Of a stretch of DNA of 32,905 nucleotides, positions 15,675-24,472 are shown one piece after another. The DNA is taken from NCBI GenBank assembly GCA_905479095.1, contig CAJQLD010000042.1, forward strand, positions 1 to 32,905, in the 5' to 3' direction. The stretch is from an uncultured Flavobacteriaceae bacterium (GTDB lineage: Bacteria; Bacteroidota; Bacteroidia; Flavobacteriales; Flavobacteriaceae). A program made the position numbers and the translations under genes. Under the pieces are notes generated by a model. The model saw only the letters and a list, made by a program, of their open reading frames with translations, did not search any database and was not told where the DNA came from. Position 1 is the first letter of the stretch; each line of letters opens with the position of its first letter.

Positions 15675-15708
15675 TAAATTTAGTCACTTTTTTTTCAAAC
15701 TGCAAAAA
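15675..15708 (-). promoter_or_regulatory. Possible promoter of the DUF1573 gene
   Basis: Minus-strand TTTTTG (15703-15708), a 20-base spacer and TAAATTTA (15675-15682, one mismatch to TAnnTTTG), 19 bases before the ATG at 15655. Confidence 0.4.
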
Positions 15709-15757
15709 TGCACCCATATAAATTCAATTATTAATTTTAAAGAAAACAAAATATAAG

Positions 15758-15765
15758 TACTTTTG
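15758..15765 (+). promoter_or_regulatory. -7 element of the valS promoter
   Basis: TACTTTTG matches TAnnTTTG exactly, 30 bases before the valS ATG. A TTT stands 19 bases upstream of it instead of TTG. Confidence 0.5.
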
Positions 15766-15795
15766 TAATCTAACATTCAAAAACTATTCCAAAGT

Positions 15796-18426
15796 ATGTC
15801 GATTCCTTCAAAATATGATGCAGCAGCTGTTGAAAACAAGTGGTATGACTATTGGATGACCAATAAGTATTTTCATTCTACCCCTGATTCACGGGAGCCC
15901 TATACGATTGTCATCCCCCCACCAAACGTCACTGGTATTTTACATATGGGTCATATGCTGAATAATACGATTCAAGATGTGCTAGTACGTCGGGCGCGAT
16001 TACAAGGAAAAAATGCCTGTTGGGTTCCTGGAACGGATCATGCTTCTATTGCAACAGAAGCAAAAGTTGTCGCTAAACTGAAGGAACAAGGGATTGATAA
16101 AAATGATCTTTCTCGAGAAGCGTTTATGAAACACGCTTGGGATTGGACCGACGAATATGGCGGTGTTATTCTCGAGCAATTAAAAAAACTAGGATGTTCT
16201 TGTGATTGGGATCGTACAAAATTCACGATGGATGATGACATGAGTGAATCTGTGATTAAAGTTTTTATTGATTTATTTAATAAAGGAATGATTTACAGAG
16301 GGTTTAGAATGGTCAATTGGGATCCTCAAGCCCAAACAACCTTGTCTGACGAAGAAGTGATTTATGAAGAACGTCAAGGAAATTTATATTATTTAAATTA
16401 TAAGATTCAAGAAAGTGATGAGGTCATCACAATAGCAACCACACGTCCTGAAACCATTCTAGGAGATGCTGCAATATGTATCAATCCAAATGATGAACGC
16501 TACACTCATTTAAAAGGAAAAAAGGCGATTGTACCCTTGTGTGGTCGCGTGATTCCGATTATTGAAGATGAGTATGTCGATATTGAATTTGGAACAGGTT
16601 GTCTAAAAGTGACGCCGGCTCACGATATTAATGACAAGGCTCTTGGAGAAAAACATCAATTAGAAGTCATCGATATTTTTAATGCTGATGCAACCCTCAA
16701 TAGTTTTGGTCTCCATTACGAAGGAAAAGATCGATTTGTGGTTCGAAAAGAAATCGCGGTAGAGCTAGAATCCAAAGGACATCTCATTAAAACGGAACAA
16801 TACATTCATAAAGTTGGAACTTCGGAGCGTACAAAAGAAGTGATCGAACCTCGACTTTCTGACCAATGGTTTTTAAAAATGGAAACGCTCGCAAAACCAG
16901 CAATCAAAGCGGTTTTAGAAGATCAAACCATCAACTTATTTCCAAAAAAGTTTGAAAACACCTATCGTCATTGGATGGAAAATATTCGCGATTGGAATAT
17001 TTCAAGACAATTATTTTGGGGTCAACAGATACCAGCGTATTTTTATGGTGATGGTAAAGATGACTTTGTAGTCGCCGAATCTATTGAAAAAGCGTTAGAA
17101 TTAGCAAAAGTCAAATCTGGAAACACCCAATTAAGTATTCAAAATTTAAAACAAGATAATGATGTTTTAGATACTTGGTTTTCGTCTTGGCTATGGCCTA
17201 TGTCCGTGTTTGATGGGATCCGAAATCCAGAAAATGAAGACATCAAGTATTACTATCCAACCAATGACTTAGTCACGGGGCCAGATATTTTATTTTTCTG
17301 GGTCGCGCGTATGATTGTTGCTGGCCACGAATATAAAGACCAAAAGCCTTTTACCAATGTTTATTTTACCGGGCTTGTGCGAGATAAACAACGCCGTAAA
17401 ATGAGCAAATCTTTGGGGAATTCTCCAGATGCTTTAAAACTTATCGAAAACTTTGGTGCCGATGGCGTTCGAGTGGGATTGTTATTGAGTTCTGCAGCGG
17501 GCAATGACCTGATGTTTGATGAAGCATTATGTCAACAAGGAAAAGCATTTGGGAACAAAATTTGGAATGCTTTCCGACTCATCGAAGGATGGGAGGTTGC
17601 AGACATTGCCCAGCCAGCATATGCAAGCACAGCCATTGAATGGTATCAAGCTAAGTTTCAAAAAACATTAGTAGAAATTGAAGATCATTTTAGTAAGTAT
17701 CGATTAAGTGATGCGTTAATGACAACTTATAAGTTAATTTGGGATGATTTCTGTTCTTGGTTACTTGAAATGGTTAAACCAGCCTATGAAGCACCAATTG
17801 ACCACAAAACTTATGCGGCTGTGGTGGAAATATTAGAATCCAATCTAAAAATATTACACCCTTTTATGCCATTTCTTACGGAAGAAATTTGGCAGTTTTT
17901 AACCAAAAGAACGCCTGAGGAAGCTCTAATTGTTGCGTCCTGGCCAGAAATCACCCCTTTTGACCAGAACATTTTAGAAGGGTTTGAATTTGCTTCCGAT
18001 GTAGTGTCAGGTATCCGTACCATTCGAAAAGAAAAAAATATTGCATTTAAAAATACCATTGAATTTTCTGTACTGAATAACGAGTCTCAATCGAAAGATT
18101 TTGATGCGATTATTTCAAAGTTAGGTAATATTTCTAAGCTGACTTATACCAATGAAACGGTAGAAAATGCATTATCTTTTAGAGTGAAATCGAATGAATA
18201 TTTTATTCCAGCGAATGACACGATCGATGTGGACGCTGAAATTTTAAAATTAAAAGAGGAACTTAAGTATACTGAAGGGTTTTTGAAGTCGGTTCAAAAG
18301 AAGTTGTCTAATGAGCGTTTTGTTTCGGGAGCTCCTGAGCAAGTGGTGGCAAGTGAAAAGAAAAAAGAAGCGGATGCTATTGCTAAAATTGACACACTTA
18401 ATGCAAGTCTTAAAAACTTAAAATAA
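15796..18426 (+). CDS. valS: Valine--tRNA ligase
   Basis: Charges tRNA-Val with valine in two steps, with editing of threonine. It is a class I synthetase: the HIGH motif is HMGH at residues 50-53 (in PPPNVTGILHMGHM) and the KMSKS motif is at 535-539 (RRKMSKSLGNS). Between them lies the editing domain (around 200-330, including ATTRPETILGDAAI and the later KVTPAHDINDKALG). The region from about 640 is the anticodon-binding helical bundle, and the last ~65 residues form the charged coiled coil special to ValRS. Length 876 is typical. The start matches the family (MSIPSKYDAAAVENKWYDYW). Its stop lies in a 14-base palindrome with the stop of the facing gene. Confidence 0.97.
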   Translation: MSIPSKYDAAAVENKWYDYWMTNKYFHSTPDSREPYTIVIPPPNVTGILHMGHMLNNTIQDVLVRRARLQGKNACWVPGTDHASIATEAKVVAKLKEQGIDKNDLSREAFMKHAWDWTDEYGGVILEQLKKLGCSCDWDRTKFTMDDDMSESVIKVFIDLFNKGMIYRGFRMVNWDPQAQTTLSDEEVIYEERQGNLYYLNYKIQESDEVITIATTRPETILGDAAICINPNDERYTHLKGKKAIVPLCGRVIPIIEDEYVDIEFGTGCLKVTPAHDINDKALGEKHQLEVIDIFNADATLNSFGLHYEGKDRFVVRKEIAVELESKGHLIKTEQYIHKVGTSERTKEVIEPRLSDQWFLKMETLAKPAIKAVLEDQTINLFPKKFENTYRHWMENIRDWNISRQLFWGQQIPAYFYGDGKDDFVVAESIEKALELAKVKSGNTQLSIQNLKQDNDVLDTWFSSWLWPMSVFDGIRNPENEDIKYYYPTNDLVTGPDILFFWVARMIVAGHEYKDQKPFTNVYFTGLVRDKQRRKMSKSLGNSPDALKLIENFGADGVRVGLLLSSAAGNDLMFDEALCQQGKAFGNKIWNAFRLIEGWEVADIAQPAYASTAIEWYQAKFQKTLVEIEDHFSKYRLSDALMTTYKLIWDDFCSWLLEMVKPAYEAPIDHKTYAAVVEILESNLKILHPFMPFLTEEIWQFLTKRTPEEALIVASWPEITPFDQNILEGFEFASDVVSGIRTIRKEKNIAFKNTIEFSVLNNESQSKDFDAIISKLGNISKLTYTNETVENALSFRVKSNEYFIPANDTIDVDAEILKLKEELKYTEGFLKSVQKKLSNERFVSGAPEQVVASEKKKEADAIAKIDTLNASLKNLK

Positions 18427-18434
18427 GCTTATTT
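18421..18434. repeat. Perfect palindrome containing both stop codons of a convergent pair
   Basis: AAATAAGCTTATTT is a 14-base perfect palindrome. The valS TAA (18424-18426) and the opposing ACBP stop (18429-18431) lie symmetrically in its halves. With no loop bases it is a poor hairpin. Confidence 0.5.
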
Positions 18435-18695
18435 CCTGTATAATAAGTAGTTGTTTGCAAGGTCGATATAGCGTTGTTTCGCTTCATCTTGAGTAATGTC
18501 TTCAACCTGAAAAAGTGCATTAGTTTTGAATGCGTTTATGATGGACTTACCACTGCTGGGGCGGTTATAGTCATTCGTCGATTTTTTGTAATAGGCATAG
18601 AGTTTTAAGAGAGTATCCGCTGGAAATGGCTGGTCGTGACTGTTGATGCTATCAACAGCTTCTCTAAACTCTATTTCTAAGGACTCTGAATTCAT
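18429..18695 (-). CDS. Acyl-CoA-binding protein
   Basis: An 88-residue helical protein that should bind long-chain acyl-CoA esters and carry them within the cytoplasm. Family features are FREAVDSIN in helix 1, PADTLLKLYAYYKKSTNDYN (helix 2, the YxxYK acyl-CoA region) and QDEAKQRYIDLAN (helix 4). The usual KWDAW motif is replaced by INAFKTN, so ligand affinity may differ. An in-frame start at 18725 would run into psd, so I prefer the ATG at 18695, one base after the psd stop; the 88-residue length then equals the family norm. It is the last gene of the phospholipid cluster, which fits its lipid role. Acyl-CoA-binding proteins are chiefly eukaryotic and patchy in bacteria. Confidence 0.87.
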   Translation of the reverse strand: MNSESLEIEFREAVDSINSHDQPFPADTLLKLYAYYKKSTNDYNRPSSGKSIINAFKTNALFQVEDITQDEAKQRYIDLANNYLLYRK

Positions 18696-18696
18696 A

Positions 18697-19344
18697 CTAT
18701 GCTTCGGCGATGATACATTCACCACCTTTCACTTTTTGATTTAGTTTAACTTTTATATTTGTGTCTAAAGGTAAAAACAAATCGACTCTAGATCCAAATT
18801 TAATAAAACCAGCATCTGAACCTTGCTCAACAGTTTGACCTTCTTTAGCATAATTTACGATACGTCGCGCTAAGGCGCCAGCAATTTGACGATATAATAC
18901 TTTACCATAGGTTTTATTTTCTACAACAATGGTGGTACGTTCGTTATCGGTACTTGCTTTTGGGTGCCATGCAACTAAATATTTGCCAGGGTGGTATTTA
19001 CTAAATAGCACTGACCCACTGATTGGATAGCGAGTTACATGTACATTAATAGGCGACATGAAAATACTGACTTGTATCCGTTTTTCTTTGAAGTACTCTG
19101 TTTCTTCAACTTCTTCTATCACTACGACTTTTCCATCAACAGGTGCAATCACGTGATGATCGTTTTGATGAGTGTTCCGTTTTGGATTTCGAAAAAACTG
19201 CAGGATCAATACGAGTAATGCTAATAAGATAATTTGAATCCCTTTTACGAGCCAAGGCATTTGTATAGCATCAATTAACAGAAACGTAGCAACTACAATG
19301 ACGAGTGCAACAAAAATTATTTTTTGACCTTCTTTATGAAACAT
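18697..19344 (-). CDS. psd: Phosphatidylserine decarboxylase, archaeal/Bacteroidota-type proenzyme
   Basis: Makes phosphatidylethanolamine from phosphatidylserine at the inner membrane. The 215-residue proenzyme has two N-terminal hydrophobic helices (residues ~9-27 and ~33-50), the APVDGKVVVIEEV strand, and MSPINVHVTRYPISG, the conserved catalytic His-containing segment. Self-cleavage should occur at G184-S185 in IKFGSRVDLFLP, giving the pyruvoyl cofactor from Ser185. The short length marks the 'PSD-related' class. Its start overlaps the end of cdsA by 11 bases, so CDP-diacylglycerol synthesis and the later decarboxylation are coupled in one transcript. The intervening phosphatidylserine synthase gene is not in the window. 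Confidence 0.93.
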   Translation of the reverse strand: MFHKEGQKIIFVALVIVVATFLLIDAIQMPWLVKGIQIILLALLVLILQFFRNPKRNTHQNDHHVIAPVDGKVVVIEEVEETEYFKEKRIQVSIFMSPINVHVTRYPISGSVLFSKYHPGKYLVAWHPKASTDNERTTIVVENKTYGKVLYRQIAGALARRIVNYAKEGQTVEQGSDAGFIKFGSRVDLFLPLDTNIKVKLNQKVKGGECIIAEA

Positions 19345-20155
19345 AATTTAATATTCTTAAAAATAAATAGATAAATGGCGCTGCAAATATAACACTATCT
19401 AAACGATCTAACAGGCCTCCATGCCCAGGCATTATTTTTCCGCTATCTTTTACCGAAGCCTGCCGTTTGTATTTAGATTCTACTAAGTCACCCAAAGTGC
19501 CAAAAACACCAACAATCACACTGATAATTAACCAGCTAGTAAAGCTTAATGAGGCTGTGTAATTTGCTATAACATAACTTCCTAAGGCAGCAAAAAAGAC
19601 ACCACCTAAAAAACCTTCGACTGTTTTTTTAGGAGAAATGCTTTCAAATAGTTTCTGTTTTCCAAAATTCTTCCCAACGATGTATGCAAAGGTATCATTA
19701 ATCCAAATTAAAATGAATATGAACATAATGATTTCAGGGCTATAGTTTCCAAAATTCAGTGCGATTAAAAGTAAAAATACAAAACCACTACTCACATAAA
19801 AAGTGGTATTGATAAACTGATTTGATAGTAAAGCAGGGAGGCTTTTTGAAGAAAATAAATCTCGAATCAAAAATAAATTGACAAAGAGGCAAATCACCAA
19901 TAATATCTGTGATATGTCAGAGAGACTTTCAAGGGGTGTAAATAGCTGATCCCAGAAAGCAACGGCCAAAAACATGGCCATAAAAATGATATAGGACGCC
20001 CTGTTTCTTTGACCAATTAATTTATTAAATTCTCCTAAACAAATAAATCCAAATATGAAAAATATAGTAATACATGCATATTTAAATTGGAGTGAACCAA
20101 TTAAAATTACGGCAAATAGTAGTCCTGATAAAGCTCTTGTGGTTAGTTCTTTCAA
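19334..20155 (-). CDS. cdsA: Phosphatidate cytidylyltransferase
   Basis: Makes CDP-diacylglycerol, the precursor of all phospholipids, from phosphatidate and CTP in the inner membrane. Its 273 residues contain about seven hydrophobic helices. The C-terminal signature is complete: SKYKRQASVKDSGKIMPGHG followed by GLLDRLDSVIFAAP, with the Lys/Asp and final Asp residues that bind magnesium and CTP. Start at 20155 gives MKELTTRALSGLLFAVILIG, a normal beginning. The gene follows the LUD-protein gene by 8 bases and overlaps psd by 11, so they are one transcription unit. Confidence 0.95.
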   Translation of the reverse strand: MKELTTRALSGLLFAVILIGSLQFKYACITIFFIFGFICLGEFNKLIGQRNRASYIIFMAMFLAVAFWDQLFTPLESLSDISQILLVICLFVNLFLIRDLFSSKSLPALLSNQFINTTFYVSSGFVFLLLIALNFGNYSPEIIMFIFILIWINDTFAYIVGKNFGKQKLFESISPKKTVEGFLGGVFFAALGSYVIANYTASLSFTSWLIISVIVGVFGTLGDLVESKYKRQASVKDSGKIMPGHGGLLDRLDSVIFAAPFIYLFLRILNYVS

Positions 20156-20163
20156 TGTTTATA

Positions 20164-20772
20164 TTATAAATCTTCTAATAATAGCAAATATAGGTTTTTT
20201 GAGCTACTTCCATAACTTAGGAAATCGTTACTCTCATTTATTTTAAAATGCTTGATGGTGGTGATGTTGGAGGGGATTTTGGTTTTACTCTTTGATTTTA
20301 TACTCTGAAGACCTTCACTAATAGTCGTCACAAACTGACTTGTTGTTGCAAAGACCACAAAATTCTCGGGTAATTCTATCAATTTTTTTTCGGCGATTTG
20401 ATTGGAACATATCAGGAGCGATCCGTCGCTGGCTATAAGAGATTCGCAAGTGGTAAGTAAAAAATCGGCATCTTCTACTTTTTTTGTTGAATTTAAATTA
20501 AAGTGTTTAAATTTATCTTCTAATTGTGTGTTGAGTATGAGCGCTTTTTTATGGATCCAATTATTTTCTTCAAGAATGTCTTGAAGAAAATCTTGAACTT
20601 CATTGATGGTTTCGCAATACAAAAACTTACCACCATTTTTATTAAAGTTAATGGTAAAGGTTTCGTCTATTGGTGAATTTGCAGAATCCAAGAACTTGTT
20701 CTGATCTTTTTCGTCAGTCTTGCTCTTTGAAGTATCAGGATTTGATCCAAATATTTTACGAAATACACTCAT
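20164..20772 (-). CDS. LUD-domain protein (lactate-utilisation type, function unknown)
   Basis: A 202-residue soluble protein. Residues ~1-35 are a polar, probably disordered tail. The remainder matches the LUD fold of LutB/LutC: ETINEVQDFLQDILEENNW, then VEDADFLLTTCESLIASDGS with the T-x-C-x-x-L-I-A-x-x-G-S signature, and ENFVVFATTSQFV. There are no iron-sulfur cysteine clusters and no other lut genes, so a direct role in lactate oxidation is not supported. It sits between ftsH and cdsA (8 bases before cdsA) in the phospholipid cluster. A TATATTTG -7 element 37 bases upstream could start a separate transcript. Confidence 0.8.
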   Translation of the reverse strand: MSVFRKIFGSNPDTSKSKTDEKDQNKFLDSANSPIDETFTINFNKNGGKFLYCETINEVQDFLQDILEENNWIHKKALILNTQLEDKFKHFNLNSTKKVEDADFLLTTCESLIASDGSLLICSNQIAEKKLIELPENFVVFATTSQFVTTISEGLQSIKSKSKTKIPSNITTIKHFKINESNDFLSYGSSSKNLYLLLLEDL

Positions 20773-20809
20773 TTTTTATTGAGATATAAGGGTTTTGCTT
20801 ATACTCTTT

Positions 20810-20817
20810 CAAATATA
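20810..20817 (-). promoter_or_regulatory. -7 element before the LUD gene, inside the cluster
   Basis: Minus-strand TATATTTG matches TAnnTTTG exactly, 37 bases before the ATG at 20772, in the 79-base gap after ftsH. It offers an internal promoter for the LUD-cdsA-psd-ACBP part. Confidence 0.45.
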
Positions 20818-20851
20818 AAAAATTAAGATATAATAAAAGTTGTTTTTAAAT

Positions 20852-22861
20852 TTATTCTTCCTTGGCTTCTATTTTCTTCTCTACAACTTCCTCTTCCTTG
20901 TTTTCAACCTTGTTCTCTTCTTTTTTTATTGGAGTTGAACTGACAGCTTCTTCTACGATAAATGGGCGTTTCCCAAAAATAGTTTCTAAATTGTCTTTAA
21001 AAATAACCTCTTTTTTCAACAGAACTTCTGCGAGTTCGGTTAATTTATCTTTGTTATCTTCTAAGAGTTTTATGGCGCGATCATATTGAGTTTCTATAAT
21101 TCTTGAAATCTCAGTATCAATCAATTCGGCAGTTTTTTCACTGTAGGGTTTCGAAAACCCATAGTCATTTTCGCCCGAAGAATCATAATACGTTAGATTT
21201 CCAATTTTGTCACTTAGTCCATATACAGTAACCATCGCTCTTGCTTGCTTTGTTACTTTTTCTAAATCACTTAAAGCACCAGTGGATATTTTGTCAAAGA
21301 TGACTTTTTCAGCGGCTCGACCTCCTAAGGCAGCACACATTTCATCTAACATTTGTTCGGGTCTCACAATCAGTCGTTCTTCAGGAAGATACCAAGCTGC
21401 GCCTAATGAACGTCCTCTGGGCACTATGGTTACCTTAACTAATGGTGACGCATGTTCTAACATCCAGCTTACGGTCGCATGTCCAGCTTCGTGAAACGCA
21501 ACGGCTCTTTTTTCACTTGGTGTAATGATTTTATTTTTCTTTTCAAGACCACCAATAATTCGATCGACAGCATCTAAGAAATCTTGTTTCTCGACTGCTT
21601 TTTTATCACTACGGGCGGCGATAAGGGCTGCTTCGTTACAAACATTAGCAATATCCGCTCCTGAAAATCCAGGTGTTTGTTTTGATAAAAAGTCGGTATC
21701 TAAATCTTTTGCCTTTTTTAAAGGTTTTAAATGGACTTCGAAAATTTCTTTTCGTTCTCTAATATCTGGGAGGTCAACATAAATCTGACGATCAAATCGA
21801 CCTGCACGCATGAGTGCTTTATCTAAAACATCAGCTCGGTTGGTTGCTGCCAAAACAATCACATTTGTGTTAGTTCCAAACCCATCCATTTCAGTTAATA
21901 ACTGATTAAGGGTGTTTTCTCTTTCGTCATTAGATCCTGACATATTACTTTTCCCTCTAGCTCGTCCTATGGCATCAATTTCATCAATAAAAATAATTGA
22001 AGGGGATTTTTCTTTTGCTTGTTTAAACAAATCACGCACTCTAGAAGCGCCAACACCAACAAACATTTCAACAAAATCAGAACCTGAAAGCGAGAAAAAT
22101 GGCGCTTTAGCTTCTCCTGCTACTGCTTTAGCTAATAAGGTTTTCCCGGTTCCTGGAGGGCCTACTAATAAGGCACCTTTTGGTATTTTCCCTCCTAAGG
22201 CTGTATATTTATCGGGGTGTTTAAGAAAGTCAACAATCTCTTGAATTTCTTCTTTAGCGCCTTCTAAACCTGCCACATCCTGAAAGGTTGTTTTAGTTTC
22301 TAATTTTTCATCAAATAGTTTTGCTTTCGATTTTCCAATATTAAAAATCTGCCCTCCTGGTCCGCCGCCACCGCCGCCAGACATACGTCGCATGATAAAA
22401 ATCCACACGCCGATGATTAAAATAAAGGGGATGAGAGAGGATAAGATGTCGCCCCACGCATTCGTTTCTGTTTTGAAATCAAGTTCCGTATCTAAATCGT
22501 CTTGTTGGATGGTGTCTTCCAACTGTTTTTGGAACAATTGAACATCTCCAAATTCAAATTGATAACTCGGTCCACCAGCTGTTGTAGGAAATAGTTGTTC
22601 TTTTTGAGTTTTTTTGTGAATGTCTTTGTTGGATGCTTTTGTTGTCAAATATACCAATGCTTCTCGTTTGTTGACGATCTCAACTTTTTTAACATCGCCA
22701 TTTCTGAGGAATTTAAAAAACTGTGATGGGGTCGTAGAAACTCCTGAAGAATCTCCCAAACCACCAGAAAACACATTGAAAGCAAGGAACAGCACAATGG
22801 CAATTCCATAAATCCAATACGCATTAAATTTTGTATTTTTAGGTTTTTGATCTTTAGACAT
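20852..22861 (-). CDS. ftsH: ATP-dependent zinc metalloprotease FtsH
   Basis: Membrane-anchored AAA+ protease hexamer that degrades misfolded and regulatory membrane proteins. Two membrane helices (about residues 15-33 and 138-157) flank a periplasmic domain. A glycine-rich linker (160-170) precedes the AAA+ module: Walker A GPPGTGKT (234-241), Walker B FIDEID (291-296) and a second region of homology around 341-358. The zinc site HEAGH is at 457-461, with a downstream Asp in [10 protein letters not shown]. The last ~30 residues are a Lys/Glu-rich low-complexity tail. It starts 11 bases after rsfS. In other bacteria FtsH controls lipid A and phospholipid balance by degrading biosynthetic enzymes, so its place next to cdsA/psd may be meaningful, which is inference. 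Confidence 0.97.
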   Translation of the reverse strand: MSKDQKPKNTKFNAYWIYGIAIVLFLAFNVFSGGLGDSSGVSTTPSQFFKFLRNGDVKKVEIVNKREALVYLTTKASNKDIHKKTQKEQLFPTTAGGPSYQFEFGDVQLFQKQLEDTIQQDDLDTELDFKTETNAWGDILSSLIPFILIIGVWIFIMRRMSGGGGGGPGGQIFNIGKSKAKLFDEKLETKTTFQDVAGLEGAKEEIQEIVDFLKHPDKYTALGGKIPKGALLVGPPGTGKTLLAKAVAGEAKAPFFSLSGSDFVEMFVGVGASRVRDLFKQAKEKSPSIIFIDEIDAIGRARGKSNMSGSNDERENTLNQLLTEMDGFGTNTNVIVLAATNRADVLDKALMRAGRFDRQIYVDLPDIRERKEIFEVHLKPLKKAKDLDTDFLSKQTPGFSGADIANVCNEAALIAARSDKKAVEKQDFLDAVDRIIGGLEKKNKIITPSEKRAVAFHEAGHATVSWMLEHASPLVKVTIVPRGRSLGAAWYLPEERLIVRPEQMLDEMCAALGGRAAEKVIFDKISTGALSDLEKVTKQARAMVTVYGLSDKIGNLTYYDSSGENDYGFSKPYSEKTAELIDTEISRIIETQYDRAIKLLEDNKDKLTELAEVLLKKEVIFKDNLETIFGKRPFIVEEAVSSTPIKKEENKVENKEEEVVEKKIEAKEE

Positions 22862-22872
22862 GAGTTGGTTTT

Positions 22873-23244
22873 TTAGTAAGTAGTTTCAATTTCGGTAATT
22901 TTTGCATCACCCCAAAGGTTTTCGATGTCGTAGTAATCTCGAATGTGTTTTTGGAACACATGTACCACCACATTGACATAATCCATTAGCACCCATTCGG
23001 CGTTTCCGCTGCCCTCAATATGCCAAGGTTTGTCTTTGGTATTTTTACTAACTTTTTTTTGTATTGAACTAACAATCGCATTTACTTGTGTGTTTGAGGT
23101 CCCATCACAAATGATGAAATAATCGCAAACGGTATTTTCGATAGCTCTCAAATCTAAAATAGTGATATTTTGACCCTTAACGTCTTCAATTCCACTAATA
23201 GTGAAAGTGATGAGTTCGTCGGAACTAGGTGTTTTTTTTGTCAT
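22873..23244 (-). CDS. rsfS: Ribosomal silencing factor RsfS
   Basis: Binds ribosomal protein uL14 on the large subunit and blocks subunit joining when nutrients are low. The 123 residues match the Iojap/RsfS domain: GQNITILDLRAIENTVCDYF, then IICDGTSNTQVNAIVSSIQK, and WHIEGSGNAEWVLMDYVNVV, ending with the conserved IRDYYDIENLWGDA. This is the usual length. It is the first gene of the minus-strand cluster leading into ftsH (11 bases). A TAAATTTG -7 element is 17 bases upstream of the ATG. It is divergent from birA. Confidence 0.95.
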   Translation of the reverse strand: MTKKTPSSDELITFTISGIEDVKGQNITILDLRAIENTVCDYFIICDGTSNTQVNAIVSSIQKKVSKNTKDKPWHIEGSGNAEWVLMDYVNVVVHVFQKHIRDYYDIENLWGDAKITEIETTY

Positions 23245-23261
23245 GAAATGATTTTACTGTG

Positions 23262-23269
23262 CAAATTTA
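23262..23269 (-). promoter_or_regulatory. -7 element of the rsfS-ftsH promoter
   Basis: Minus-strand TAAATTTG matches TAnnTTTG exactly, 17 bases before the rsfS ATG. TTT lies 16 bases upstream of the box. Confidence 0.55.
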
Positions 23270-23338
23270 TTACTTTTTTGGCTCTAAACCCCTTATATTG
23301 TCTTAATAATATTATAATTTAGAGGCTTAAATCGAACT

Positions 23339-24067
23339 ATGCAGTTAATCAAACTTAATGCCACTGATTCTACCAACAATTATTTAAAAAAATTGATGCT
23401 AGAAACTGTATTAGACGATTTTTCTGTGGTGGTCACTAATCATCAAACGAAAGGCAGAGGTCAAATGGGGTCCGAGTGGAGTTCTGAAAAAGATAAAAAC
23501 TTAACATTCAGTGTCTTGAAGTCAAAAACATCATTGCTGTTACATCAACAATTTATGTTGAGTATCTTAGTTTCTCTGTCTATTGTAAAAACACTTGAAG
23601 GGTATAATATACCTAAGTTAGCCATCAAGTGGCCGAACGACATTTTGTCAGACCATCACAAAATTGCGGGAATTTTAATTGAAAATAGCATTAAAAATCA
23701 GCAGATTGAATTTTCAGTGATTGGAATAGGTCTTAACGTTAACCAGGAAATATTTGAAGGATTGCCAAAAGTTTGTTCTTTGAAACATATTTTAGGAATG
23801 CCAGTGAGTAAAGAAGAGTTACTCCACAAACTTATCGAAAATATGCAACATTATTTTAGGCTTTTTTCAGAAAAAGGAGTGTCTGTTTTCAACGAAGAAT
23901 ACGAATCGTATTTGTTCAGAAAAGATAAGCCCTCAACTTTTATGCTGCCTGACGAATCTCTTTTTACAGGTATTATTAGAGGCGTAACTCCATCTGGAAA
24001 ACTACAAGTACAACTTGAAGACGCCACGAAAGAGTTTAATTTAAAAGAGTTAAAGTTGATGTATTAA
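23339..24067 (+). CDS. birA: Biotin--[acetyl-CoA-carboxylase] ligase (monofunctional BirA)
   Basis: Activates biotin with ATP and attaches it to the carrier lysine of biotin carboxylases. Key motifs are KGRGQMGSEW (GRGQMG at 39-44, the adenylate-binding loop), KWPND (97-101) and KIAGILIE (108-115), in the family's usual order. At 242 residues there is no N-terminal helix-turn-helix, so this is class I: an enzyme only, without the E. coli repressor function. The last ~45 residues form the small C-terminal beta barrel (GIIRGVTPSGKLQVQLED). Its stop abuts directly the stop of the facing SRPBCC gene. Confidence 0.94.
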   Translation: MQLIKLNATDSTNNYLKKLMLETVLDDFSVVVTNHQTKGRGQMGSEWSSEKDKNLTFSVLKSKTSLLLHQQFMLSILVSLSIVKTLEGYNIPKLAIKWPNDILSDHHKIAGILIENSIKNQQIEFSVIGIGLNVNQEIFEGLPKVCSLKHILGMPVSKEELLHKLIENMQHYFRLFSEKGVSVFNEEYESYLFRKDKPSTFMLPDESLFTGIIRGVTPSGKLQVQLEDATKEFNLKELKLMY

Positions 24068-24463
24068 CTACACAGCTTTAGGGATGTTCATCGCTAAGGT
24101 TTCAATGAACTTTGTGATTGGGCCTTTAATCATCATTGCCATCATCGGATTAAAATCACCCTCAAAGTTGAGAACGACTTCACTTTTGCTTTCAGAACTA
24201 GATTCAATTAGTGCAGTTAATGAAAAATCCAGTTTACCACCTGCAGCACCTAACACTATTTTATGGGGAGGCTCCATAGATTTCTTTTTCAAAACGATTT
24301 CAGGCATTCCGCTTAATGCAAATAAAAAGGTGTCGGAATCCAATACTTCAAACTTACTGGTGTTCTCGGGCATTAATGTTTTAAAATTTTCAATAGTCGT
24401 CAAATAATCAAATACTTCTTGCGCCGACTTATCAATACTTACTTTAGGTGATTCTAGTTTCAT
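24068..24463 (-). CDS. SRPBCC-family (START/Bet v1-like) protein
   Basis: A 131-residue single-domain protein with the helix-grip fold: an initial strand (PKVSIDKSAQEVFDYLTTIE, the typical VSIDxSxxEVFxYL opening), several beta strands (IVLGAAGGKLDFSLTALIE, EVVLNFEGDF) and a long C-terminal helix (MMAMMIKGPITKFIETLAMN). Such proteins bind hydrophobic ligands or serve as lipid carriers, but the ligand here is unknown. It starts 9 bases after the pyrE stop, so both are likely cotranscribed. No base lies between its stop and that of birA. Confidence 0.82.
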   Translation of the reverse strand: MKLESPKVSIDKSAQEVFDYLTTIENFKTLMPENTSKFEVLDSDTFLFALSGMPEIVLKKKSMEPPHKIVLGAAGGKLDFSLTALIESSSESKSEVVLNFEGDFNPMMAMMIKGPITKFIETLAMNIPKAV

Positions 24464-24472
24464 AATCTAAAT

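Noticed and set aside
18697-20155. The 11-base overlap of cdsA and psd suspected to be a frameshift
   Set aside because: Both proteins have complete motifs and normal ends; short overlaps are normal within operons.
21207-22244. Several plus-strand open frames opposite ftsH
   Set aside because: They mirror the conserved FtsH coding sequence on the other strand, and none has a recognisable motif.
22362-22380. GCC-triplet run in ftsH, suspected slippage site
   Set aside because: It encodes the glycine-rich linker normal after the second membrane helix of FtsH, and the frame stays open on both sides.
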